Shown here piece by piece: positions 56,018 to 63,724 of a DNA stretch of 64,000 nt. The stretch's first letter is position 1. Every line of letters starts with the position of its first letter. The DNA is taken from the NCBI GenBank assembly GCA_963712485.1, contig CAVQID010000019.1, forward strand, positions 385,396 through 449,395. The letters run 5' to 3'. Origin of the DNA: JALORV01 sp963712485 (GTDB lineage Bacteria; Pseudomonadota; Gammaproteobacteria; Burkholderiales; Burkholderiaceae_F). A program made the translations under genes and the position numbers. Under the pieces are notes generated by a model, which saw nothing but the letters and a program-made list of their open reading frames with translations, searched no databases and was not told where the DNA came from.

Positions 56018-59000
56018 ATGAGGGACATCCAGGCTGGAAGTTGGACGGCTGCATTGGTGCTCGCGGCCGCGCTTGGCATTGCGGGTTGCTCCGGCTCGAG
56101 CACGGACTCTGAAAGCACGCTCACCGTCGCCGGCGATGCGCCGATCGCTTACGCCAAGCGCTCGACGGCGTTGAATATGAACCCCACCAACGGTGCTCCG
56201 TTCGCCGCCGGCGGGGACCTGATGATCCGCGAGAAGTCATCGCCGAGCGCGCCGGAATACAACGTCACGGCCGCGATCACGCAGGGCAAGGGCGACGTGT
56301 CCGACCCCGAGGTCTCGTACGACGGCAAGAAGATCGTCTTTGCGATGCGCTGCCCGACCAGCAACACGTCGAGCGTCGGCGGCGTGCCGGCCTGTACCGG
56401 TCGTTGGAACATCTGGGAATACGACATGAACGCCGGCCTGACGAGCGGCACGTTCCGCCGCATCACCAGTTCGACGACTGACGACGACGTCGATCCGGCC
56501 TACCTGCCTGCTGACCGCGGCTTCGTGTTCGCCTCGAACCGCCAGACCACCACCAAGACCCAGGCGCTCGGCCAGAGCTATTTCGCCGTCGACGAGTACG
56601 AGCGCGAGCGGGTCCTCAACCTGCACACGGTCGACCGCAACGGCGGTGCGATCACCCAGATCTCGTCCAACCAGAGCCATGACCGCAACCCGGTCGTGCG
56701 GCCCAACGGCGACATCATGTTTTCACGCTGGGAGCACGTCGGCCCGCGCAACCGCTTTGCCATCTTCCGTGTGAAGCCCGATGGCACTGACATGTTCGTG
56801 CTTTATGGCGCGCACAGCGGCGGGAACAGTTTCCTGCACCCCCGCGACATGGATTCGCGCGGCGCCTACGCGGGCAAGGTGGTGTCGTCACTGATGCCGC
56901 TGTCGGGCACACAGGAGGGCGGGGCGCTGATGCTGATCGACGCCGCCAACTATTCCGAGCAGAACACGCCGGCCAACGCCCAGGTGATCGGGCAGGGCGG
57001 CCAGGCGCAGTGGACCGCGAAGGAAATCGATCTTGGCCGCGGCCTATCGGAGTTCGGCCGCATCTCGGCGCCGTACCCGCTGTGGGACAGCACGAATCGC
57101 GTGCTGGTCGCCTATCGCCCCTGCGAAGTGACGCGCAACGGCGTGGTCGTGCCCTGCGTCACGTTGACCGATGCGGAACGTGCGATGCTCGCCGACGACA
57201 CGATGTCGCGCGCGCAGCAGGCACTGCAGCCGGTGCAGGACAACGCGCCGGCGGTCTACTCGATCTACATGGTCGATCCGGCCAAGCAGACCTTCCTGAT
57301 CGTCGCGTCACCGCCACCCGGCTTCATGTACACGGACCCGGTCGCCATCCAGGCGCGGCCGGAACCGAATGCTTCGCAGCCGACTGTCGTCGACGAAGCG
57401 CTCAAGGCGCAGAACCTGGCGCTGATCGAGGTGCGCAGCGTGTACGACACGGACGGGCTCGATCGCATGGGCGATTCGATGCTGGCACCGGTTGACCTTC
57501 CCGCCGGATGCAGTGCGGCCATCGCCAAGACCGCGCCGGTCGATCACACCGACACGCGCTCGCAGGTGCCGCACCTCGTCAGGATGAAGGACCCTGCCGA
57601 TACTGCTTATCGCTGCGCGCCGGCGTACTTCGTGCGCGCGTTCCGTGCGGTCGCGCCGCAGGCGAACGCCATGGGGATGCGCGAGGCGATCGGTGAGACC
57701 GAGTTCGAGCCGCAGCAGATCCTGGGCTATGCACCGGTCGAACCCGACGGTTCGTTCAAGCTGCTGGTGCCGGCCGACACGCCGCTGGGTCTCGCGATCC
57801 TCGACTCCAAAGGGCGCGCGATCCAGACGCACCTGAACTGGATCCAGGTGCGACCCGGCGAACGGCGCACCTGTGACGGCTGCCACAGCCCGAGGCGTGG
57901 CGCGTCGCTTAACTCGGGCGCGATTGTCAATGCACTGCCTGCGGCGCTGATGCCCGCGATGGCTGCCGCGCACCAATCCGGCGAGACCATGGCATCGACC
58001 CGCACGCGCATGGACGCGACGGCACTGAACCTCGGCACGGATCTCGTCCATGCCGATAACTGGGCAGACACGAGCAAGGCCGGCGTCACCGCGCGCCCGG
58101 GCATCATCGTTCGCTACACGGGCAACACCAACGCCGCAGACGATCTCGTCACCGCAGCGCCCACCAACGGCATCATCAACTATCCCGATCACATCCAGCC
58201 GCTGTGGACGCGCGTGCGTGGCGCCAATGGCGTCAACACCTGCACCAGCTGTCACAGCGACACGGCAAAACTGGACCTGCGCGCAACGGTCTCCGGTACC
58301 GGTCGGCTGGTGTCCTATGAGGAACTGTTGGTCGGCGATCCGCTGATCGACCAGGCCACCGGACAGCCGGTCACGCGGCTCGAGGATGGCGTTCCCGTCA
58401 TCGTTCGCAATTCGCCACTGGTGGACAACATGGCCGGCAACGCGCTCGGCATGACGCGTGCAAGCCGCCTGGGCGAAATCATGTTCGGCGAGCCGCTGAA
58501 GGCCTCGGCCGCCGCGCGCACCGCCCATCCGAATCCGCCGGCCAGCGCGCCCGATCACTCGGCACTGCTGAATGCCGCCGAGAAGCGACTGATCACAGAG
58601 TGGATGGACCTCGGCGGGCAGTACTTCAACAACGTGTCGGCCAGCAACAGCCCGGTGCGCACCGCGACGGCGCTGTCGCGCAGCGCGTTCGACGCGAACG
58701 TGCATCCGGTTCTCAAGGCCAGTTGCGTGATGTGCCACCAGCCGACCGGCAATGGGGGTGCGGCGCAGACAGGCCAGTCGTATCTGCGCAATCGCTACAT
58801 CCTGACCGGCGACGCCGAGGGTGACTACAACGTCACGCTGACGATGGTCTCCAATGCGTGCAACGCGGCCACCGTTGCGTCGAACGCGCTGCTGCAACGA
58901 CCCTCGACCGTGCCTCATCCGGCCGGCGCAGTGGGCCAGTCTGCTCCCGTGCTGGCCGTGGGCAGCGCCGGCTACAACGCGATCGCGACATGGATCACGA

Positions 59001-59020
59001 CGGGGTGCGGCACTCCATGA
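56018..59020 (+). CDS. HzsA-related triheme lipoprotein
   Basis: A 1000-residue exported lipoprotein. Signal peptide ends GIAGC, a lipobox (Cys27). The body is a TolB/PD40-like beta-propeller (DPEVSYDGKKIVFAM and DRNPVVRPNGDIMFSRWE), then a domain like the hydrazine synthase alpha subunit middle region. Three CXXCH haem motifs follow: TCDGCHS (residues 619-623), TCTSCHS (742-746) and SCVMCHQ (903-907). The other hydrazine synthase subunits are absent, so hydrazine synthesis is not supported. The ATG at 56018 has GGAG 6 bases upstream; longer starts add a tail before the signal. Function is unknown; electron transfer at the membrane is likely. Confidence 0.85.
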   Translation: MRDIQAGSWTAALVLAAALGIAGCSGSSTDSESTLTVAGDAPIAYAKRSTALNMNPTNGAPFAAGGDLMIREKSSPSAPEYNVTAAITQGKGDVSDPEVSYDGKKIVFAMRCPTSNTSSVGGVPACTGRWNIWEYDMNAGLTSGTFRRITSSTTDDDVDPAYLPADRGFVFASNRQTTTKTQALGQSYFAVDEYERERVLNLHTVDRNGGAITQISSNQSHDRNPVVRPNGDIMFSRWEHVGPRNRFAIFRVKPDGTDMFVLYGAHSGGNSFLHPRDMDSRGAYAGKVVSSLMPLSGTQEGGALMLIDAANYSEQNTPANAQVIGQGGQAQWTAKEIDLGRGLSEFGRISAPYPLWDSTNRVLVAYRPCEVTRNGVVVPCVTLTDAERAMLADDTMSRAQQALQPVQDNAPAVYSIYMVDPAKQTFLIVASPPPGFMYTDPVAIQARPEPNASQPTVVDEALKAQNLALIEVRSVYDTDGLDRMGDSMLAPVDLPAGCSAAIAKTAPVDHTDTRSQVPHLVRMKDPADTAYRCAPAYFVRAFRAVAPQANAMGMREAIGETEFEPQQILGYAPVEPDGSFKLLVPADTPLGLAILDSKGRAIQTHLNWIQVRPGERRTCDGCHSPRRGASLNSGAIVNALPAALMPAMAAAHQSGETMASTRTRMDATALNLGTDLVHADNWADTSKAGVTARPGIIVRYTGNTNAADDLVTAAPTNGIINYPDHIQPLWTRVRGANGVNTCTSCHSDTAKLDLRATVSGTGRLVSYEELLVGDPLIDQATGQPVTRLEDGVPVIVRNSPLVDNMAGNALGMTRASRLGEIMFGEPLKASAAARTAHPNPPASAPDHSALLNAAEKRLITEWMDLGGQYFNNVSASNSPVRTATALSRSAFDANVHPVLKASCVMCHQPTGNGGAAQTGQSYLRNRYILTGDAEGDYNVTLTMVSNACNAATVASNALLQRPSTVPHPAGAVGQSAPVLAVGSAGYNAIATWITTGCGTP

Positions 59021-59655
59021 TCGTGGACGAGGCGGGGGCCTGCGCAGGAGCACATCGAACCCGGTTGGCGGCAGCCGGCCTGGCGGCACTCATGCTCGCT
59101 GCCTGCGGCGGCGACGGCGGAAGTCCGCTCGACAACCCGCCGACGGTGGCGAACCCGACCGTGACGAGCGGGCAGAAGCTGTCGTTCGTCTACTTCCAGA
59201 AGTGCATTCAGCCTGTCTTCCTGAAGCAGCTGCAGATCAACCAGAACGGCGTGATTTCCACTAACACCTGCGCCGCCGCGGGGTGCCACGACAACGTGAC
59301 CGGTACCGGCGGAGCCTTCAGGCTGCTGGGCAATGCGCCGACGGTGGACCTGTCGAACCCGGCCAACACGCCCGACGTGATCCGCGCCACGGACATGTAC
59401 AAGAACTTCTACTCGTCGCAGGGCGAGGTGGTGTTTGGCGCGCCGCTGTCGAGCCGGCTGCTGACCAAGCCGCTTACGCTCAACGTCCTGCACGGCGGCG
59501 GGCTCATTTTCCTGAGTGAGAGTGATCCGAACGTCATGCTGATCCGCTACTGGATCAGCCGACCGATGCCGCAGGGCCAGGACGAGTTCAGTTCCGCTGC
59601 CAACGGCATGTTCACGCCTGCTGACCCGAATGTCGGCGCCTGCAACACCCAATGA
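59017..59655 (+). CDS. Small lipoprotein with CX4CH motif
   Basis: A 212-residue lipoprotein of unknown function. It starts with a signal ending LMLAACGG (lipobox Cys at residue 28). Residues 85-91 read CAAAGCH, a CX4CH motif rather than CXXCH; in cytochrome c3 such spacing can bind haem, so one haem is possible. The rest matches no domain I know. Its start overlaps the HzsA-like stop (ATGA), and its stop overlaps the SH3 protein start, so it is a fixed part of the cluster. A further Cys in FQKCIQPVF lies before the motif. Confidence 0.75.
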   Translation: MIVDEAGACAGAHRTRLAAAGLAALMLAACGGDGGSPLDNPPTVANPTVTSGQKLSFVYFQKCIQPVFLKQLQINQNGVISTNTCAAAGCHDNVTGTGGAFRLLGNAPTVDLSNPANTPDVIRATDMYKNFYSSQGEVVFGAPLSSRLLTKPLTLNVLHGGGLIFLSESDPNVMLIRYWISRPMPQGQDEFSSAANGMFTPADPNVGACNTQ

Positions 59656-60431
59656 CGGCCAGTACCTCGCAGACCCGGTGGCGACGGGCGCTGGCGCGCG
59701 CGGCAGCCTGCTCGTTGCTTCTGCTGCTGACCGCCGGAGTCGCACTGCCGACGGCATCGGCGCAGGAGAAGGTGCAGATCACGGATCCGTACATCGATCT
59801 GCGCACCGGGCCGGGTCGCGGCTATCCGATCTTCCACGTTGCCGCGCGCGAGGAGTGGATCGAGATCCTGGTGCGCCGGACCGACTGGTTCAAGGTGCGT
59901 ACGGCGAGCGGAGAGGAAGGCTGGGTCAACCGCTCGCAGCTCGAGACCACGCTCACCGAAGCCGGCGCCACCAAGGCTTTCCGGGACGTGCTGCTCGACG
60001 ACTACCTGCGGCGCAAGCTCGAACTCGGCGCCGCCTGGGGGATGTTCGACAGCGAGCCGATGCTGAAGGTCTGGACCGCATACCGGTTCGCGGATGCACT
60101 GAGCATCGAAGCCACGATCGGACAGGTGCAGGGCACATTTTCTGGAACGGAGTTCTGGAACATCAACCTGAACGTAGAGCCGTGGTCGGACCAGCGGTTC
60201 TCGCCGTTCTTCGGCGTCGGCCTCGGCCACTTCAAGAACATTCCGAACGCGAGTCTCGTCAACGCGACCGTTACCAATGCCAACCTGGCCAATGCGGCGG
60301 TCGGCTTGCGCTACTACATCGCCGAACGCTTCGTGGCGAAGCTCGACTACTCGATCTACACGGCCTACATCTCGGACGGCGACAGCGCTGAGTACCGCGC
60401 CATAACGCTCGGCATCGCATTTTTCTTCTGA
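59652..60431 (+). CDS. SH3-domain outer-membrane beta-barrel protein
   Basis: A 259-residue exported protein. The signal peptide ends PTASAQ. Residues 45-100 form a bacterial SH3 domain (YIDLRTGPGRGYPIF and REEWIEILVRRTDWFKVRT, then GWVNRSQLE). The C-terminal half is beta-strand-rich and ends YRAITLGIAFFF, an outer-membrane insertion signature. So it is probably a barrel with a periplasmic SH3. It overlaps the lipoprotein stop by 4 bases and lies 15 bases before a second barrel gene. Its partner is unknown. Confidence 0.8.
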   Translation: MTASTSQTRWRRALARAAACSLLLLLTAGVALPTASAQEKVQITDPYIDLRTGPGRGYPIFHVAAREEWIEILVRRTDWFKVRTASGEEGWVNRSQLETTLTEAGATKAFRDVLLDDYLRRKLELGAAWGMFDSEPMLKVWTAYRFADALSIEATIGQVQGTFSGTEFWNINLNVEPWSDQRFSPFFGVGLGHFKNIPNASLVNATVTNANLANAAVGLRYYIAERFVAKLDYSIYTAYISDGDSAEYRAITLGIAFFF

Positions 60432-60446
60432 TCGCGACATCCACCC

Positions 60447-61112
60447 ATGCGAAAACGACTTCTTGCGCTACCTCTTGCGGCCGGCCTCGCGATCGCCGCG
60501 ACTCCGTCGCTCGCACAGACCACCGCTCCGGCCCCTGGTGCGCCGAACCAGCCGCCGAACGAACAGGTGATCGAGCCGACGGTGCCGCGACGCGATGTAC
60601 GCGTGCCGAAAATTCCCAGCCGCGACATCATCGCCGGTGCCTACCTGGGCACCTATTCGAGCGAGGACTTCGGCGCGAGCTTCGTCTACGGCGCACGCCT
60701 CGGCTATCACATCACCGAGGATTTCTTCGTCGAGGCCGTCTACGGCACGACCAGTGTCAGTGACGAGAACTACCGGCAGATTCTCCCGGGCGGCGTCTTC
60801 CCCGAAAAGGAAGAGACGCTCTCGTACTACAACCTGTCCGTCGGCTACAACATCCTGCCGGGCGAGGTTTTCTTCGGCAGCCGCTACGCAATGGCTTCCG
60901 CGCTGTACCTGATCGCCGGCGTGGGGAGCACCAAGTTCCTCGAGCAGAGCAAGCAGACCATCAACTTCGGCCTTGGCTACCGCGTGTTCCTGAAGGACTG
61001 GGCGGCGATCCAGGTCGACTTCCGCGATCACCTGTACACGCTCGACCTGCTCGGTCAGACCAAGTCCACGCAGAACCTCGAGCTGACGGCTGGCATCACG
61101 TTCTTTTTCTGA
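60447..61112 (+). CDS. Outer-membrane beta-barrel domain protein
   Basis: A 221-residue exported beta-barrel protein. The signal peptide ends ATPSLAQ. The proline-rich linker is followed by eight or so amphipathic strands (SYYNLSVGYNILPGEVFFGSR and INFGLGYRVFLKDW), ending GITFFF. This family occurs in myxobacteria alongside gliding-motility genes, from memory, and in gamma- and betaproteobacteria. It is 15 bases after the SH3/barrel gene and 11 before the TlpA-like gene. It likely sits in the outer membrane with its neighbours. Confidence 0.8.
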   Translation: MRKRLLALPLAAGLAIAATPSLAQTTAPAPGAPNQPPNEQVIEPTVPRRDVRVPKIPSRDIIAGAYLGTYSSEDFGASFVYGARLGYHITEDFFVEAVYGTTSVSDENYRQILPGGVFPEKEETLSYYNLSVGYNILPGEVFFGSRYAMASALYLIAGVGSTKFLEQSKQTINFGLGYRVFLKDWAAIQVDFRDHLYTLDLLGQTKSTQNLELTAGITFFF

Positions 61113-61123
61113 TCCTTCGACCC

Positions 61124-61648
61124 ATGCATGACATGACATTGATCGCCCGGGTCTTTCAGACTGCGCGGCTGCTCGCGGTGGCAGCGCTCACAGTCGTCGG
61201 CAGTGGGGCCGGTGCCGCCGTCACGCCATCAGCCGGCGCGCCCGACTTCACGCTCCCCAGCCTCGACGGCCCGAACCTGCGGCTGCAGGAGCAGCGCGGG
61301 CGCGTGGTGATGATCAACTTCTGGGCCACGTGGTGCGGACCATGTCGAGTGGAGATGCCGCACCTTTCAAAGCTGTACGAAAAGTACCGCGGATCGGGCT
61401 TCACGGTGCTGGCCGTCAACATCGACGAGGACCCGCACAAGGCCGCGAGCCTGGCCAAGCAGCTCGGCATGCGATTCCCCGTGCTGCTGGACACCAAGAA
61501 GAAGGTGAGCCGGCTGTACGACCTCAGCACGATGCCCTCGACGGTCCTGGTCGATCGCGACGGTCGGGTTCGCTACGTCCATCGCGGCTACCGCGACGGC
61601 TACGAGGACACCTACGACAAGCAGATCAGGGAGTTGCTGCGCGAATGA
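61124..61648 (+). CDS. TlpA-like thiol-disulfide oxidoreductase
   Basis: A 174-residue periplasmic thioredoxin-fold protein. A signal peptide (VFQTARLLAVAALTVVGSGAGA) precedes the fold, with active site ATWCGPCRVEMP near residue 70. It reduces disulfides, often for cytochrome c maturation or for metal sites. An ATG at 61133 is also possible. Its stop overlaps the DUF4266 start (ATGA). The neighbouring Cys-rich DUF4266 tail and haem motifs are natural substrates, but this is inference. Confidence 0.88.
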   Translation: MHDMTLIARVFQTARLLAVAALTVVGSGAGAAVTPSAGAPDFTLPSLDGPNLRLQEQRGRVVMINFWATWCGPCRVEMPHLSKLYEKYRGSGFTVLAVNIDEDPHKAASLAKQLGMRFPVLLDTKKKVSRLYDLSTMPSTVLVDRDGRVRYVHRGYRDGYEDTYDKQIRELLRE

Positions 61649-61899
61649 AGCTCGTTCGTCGAAACCTGTGGACCGCGCTGCGGAGCGCGTTGCTCGGACT
61701 CTCTGCCGCGGCTGCGCTGGGTGCATGCGCGATGCCGGAGCCCTGGGTCAAGCCTTATGAACGCGAGCGACTGGCCGACCCCTTGATGAAGTTCCCGCGC
61801 GACCCGCTGTCCGCCAAGCACTTCGAGCACGTGCACGAAGTGCGCGAGGGCTCGCGCGGCGGCACGGGTGTACAGGGGGGCGGTTGTGGTTGCAATTGA
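61645..61899 (+). CDS. DUF4266 lipoprotein with C-terminal CxC tail
   Basis: An 84-residue lipoprotein. The signal ends SAAAALGAC (lipobox). The core WVKPYERERLADPLMKF and HVHEVREGSRGGTGVQGG is the DUF4266 pattern. It ends GGGCGCN, a Cys-x-Cys next to the C-terminus. Such tails can bind copper or form disulfides; no function is known. It overlaps tlpA and the downstream DUF3570 gene. The pair DUF4266-DUF3570 with a thioredoxin and ApbE recurs in several phyla as I recall. Confidence 0.85.
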   Translation: MKLVRRNLWTALRSALLGLSAAAALGACAMPEPWVKPYERERLADPLMKFPRDPLSAKHFEHVHEVREGSRGGTGVQGGGCGCN

Positions 61900-63076
61900 G
61901 GCCGCAGCCCGACGCTGCCGGGGCACGCTGCGCAAGGTGCAGCGTGCAATGCTGGCGCTCGGTGCCCGCCATGCCGGGGCGCGGCGCCTGCCGTTCGTGG
62001 CGACGGCGCATCTGCTTGGGGCACTGGGTGGCGTGCTCGCGACGGGCAACGCGCAGGCGGCAGAACTGCCGGAGGATCGCGCCGATCTGATGTTGCACAG
62101 CTTCGACGGTGGTGGCGTGACCGCCTGGGGACCGGCGCTGCTGGTGCGCAAGAGCCTGTTGAACAAGGCATCGCTCTTTGCGACGTATTACGCCGACATC
62201 GTCAGCAATGCGTCGATCGACGTGGTCACCACTGCCAGCCCGTATGACGAGACGCGCCACGAGTACGGGTTCGGCGCGGACTACGCCGTGCGCGACTCGC
62301 TGATTACCGTGGCCGGCTCGTACAGCACGGAGCCCGACTACACCGCGACGGCTTTCAACGTCGATGTCGCCACCGATGTCTTCTCCGGCATGACGACGGT
62401 CGGTCTCGGATACACCTACGGGTCGGACGACGTCGGAAAAGTCGGCGAAGGGTTTTTTGACACGGCCAAGCACTGGCGCTACCGGCTCGGCGTGACGCAG
62501 ATCCTGTCGCCGCGCTGGTACGCCAATGCGAACTTCGAGGTCGTGTCGGACGACGGCTTCCTTGGCAGCCCCTACCGCATGGCACTCGTATTCGGCGCCG
62601 CGGTTCCGGAACGCATGCCGCGCACGCGCACCAGCCGGACTGTCCAGTTCCGTCTGGTCGGCGAGGTCGCTCCGAACTGGGCAGTGCGTGCCGAGTATCG
62701 CTACTTCTGGGACACCTGGGACATCGCCGCGCACACCTTCGGAATCGGCGCGTCAACCCGTTTCGGCGAGAAGTGGCTGGTCGATGCCTACGCGCGCGGC
62801 TATCGCCAGGAGGGGGCGCTTTTCTACTCCGACAACGCGACCAGCGAAACGCTGTACGTGACCCGCAACCGCCAGTTGAGCAACTACAACTCGTGGACGA
62901 TCGGCACGAAGGCGACCTACGCGCTGAGGCGCGAGCCTGGCCGCTACGAGATCTTCCTGAACTGCGCGGTCGAGTACTGGCAAACAAATTACAGCGATTT
63001 CACCGACCTGCGAACGGGCAGCTTGTATTCGTACAACGCCACCGTGCTGCAGCTGTATGTGACTGCGCTTTTCTGA
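61886..63076 (+). CDS. DUF3570 outer-membrane protein
   Basis: A protein of about 396 residues; DUF3570 family. A signal sequence (VATAHLLGALGGVLATGNAQA) precedes a beta-rich barrel with many aromatic strands (SLFATYYADIVSNASIDVVT and WAVRAEYRYFWDTWDIAAHT), ending LQLYVTALF. The start is uncertain: GTG 61886, after a GGGGGG run, is given; GTG 61868 or ATG 61949 are alternatives. It overlaps the end of the DUF4266 gene, so the two are likely made together. The role is unknown. Confidence 0.8.
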   Translation: MVAIEAAARRCRGTLRKVQRAMLALGARHAGARRLPFVATAHLLGALGGVLATGNAQAAELPEDRADLMLHSFDGGGVTAWGPALLVRKSLLNKASLFATYYADIVSNASIDVVTTASPYDETRHEYGFGADYAVRDSLITVAGSYSTEPDYTATAFNVDVATDVFSGMTTVGLGYTYGSDDVGKVGEGFFDTAKHWRYRLGVTQILSPRWYANANFEVVSDDGFLGSPYRMALVFGAAVPERMPRTRTSRTVQFRLVGEVAPNWAVRAEYRYFWDTWDIAAHTFGIGASTRFGEKWLVDAYARGYRQEGALFYSDNATSETLYVTRNRQLSNYNSWTIGTKATYALRREPGRYEIFLNCAVEYWQTNYSDFTDLRTGSLYSYNATVLQLYVTALF

Positions 63077-63099
63077 TCTTCTGAGTAAGGGACCGCAGT

Positions 63100-63702
63100 A
63101 TGTCGAACCGCAGCCTGCTCATCGCCATCTTTTTGGCGCTCTCGGTGCTGGTGAACGCGTCGGCGCAGCCGACGTCCGCGCCGGTGCCTTCCAACGCGCC
63201 GGCTTCCACGCCCGCGCCTGCTTCCACATCCGCGCCCGCTGCCGCACCCACGCCGGCCGGCAGTCTCGACGACCGCATCCAGGATGCCAAGGCCGATGTG
63301 ATCCGGCTCAATCGCGACCTGATGGTGCTCGAGGAGGAACTGCTGTTCCCGGCCAATACGCAGGTCGCCATTTTCGTGTCGATGGATGTGGGCAAGATGT
63401 TTTCGCTCGACTCGGTGCGGGTGAAGCTCGACGGCAAGGACGTCGCCGGCTACCTCTACACGCCGGCCGAGGTTCAGGCGCTGCACCGGGGCGGCGTGCA
63501 GCGACTTTATCTGGGCAATCTGAAGTCGGGCACGCACGAACTCGTGGCCTTCTTCACGGGCAAGGGGCCGCATGACCGCGATTACAGGCGAGGCGCCACC
63601 ATCCAGATCGAGAAGGGCGCCGATCCGAAGTACATAGAGCTTCAGATCAGGGACTCCACCGGCAAGCTGCAGCCGGAATTCGAGGTCAAGGTCTGGCAGT
63701 GA
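63100..63702 (+). CDS. Periplasmic coiled-coil protein of unknown function
   Basis: A 200-residue exported protein. The signal peptide (IAIFLALSVLVNASAQ) is followed by a Pro/Ala/Ser-rich linker (residues 23-55), a coiled coil (SLDDRIQDAKADVIRLNRDLMVLEEEL) and a beta-sandwich-like end (SVRVKLDGKDVAGYLYTPAE, GTHELVAFFTGKG). Similar proteins are often wrongly called AraC regulators. No DNA-binding part is visible. It is 24 bases after the DUF3570 gene and 22 before a TPR-type gene, so probably part of the same complex. Confidence 0.78.
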   Translation: MSNRSLLIAIFLALSVLVNASAQPTSAPVPSNAPASTPAPASTSAPAAAPTPAGSLDDRIQDAKADVIRLNRDLMVLEEELLFPANTQVAIFVSMDVGKMFSLDSVRVKLDGKDVAGYLYTPAEVQALHRGGVQRLYLGNLKSGTHELVAFFTGKGPHDRDYRRGATIQIEKGADPKYIELQIRDSTGKLQPEFEVKVWQ

Positions 63703-63724
63703 CGGCGGGATGGGCACGGGACCG

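Noticed and set aside
56018..59020. Hydrazine synthase, implying anammox
   Set aside because: Only an alpha-like scaffold is present; the beta and gamma subunits and other anammox genes are absent, and the housekeeping genes are betaproteobacterial.
63100..63702. AraC-type regulator, a name often given to similar proteins
   Set aside because: There is a signal peptide and a coiled coil but no helix-turn-helix; the name is likely a database error.
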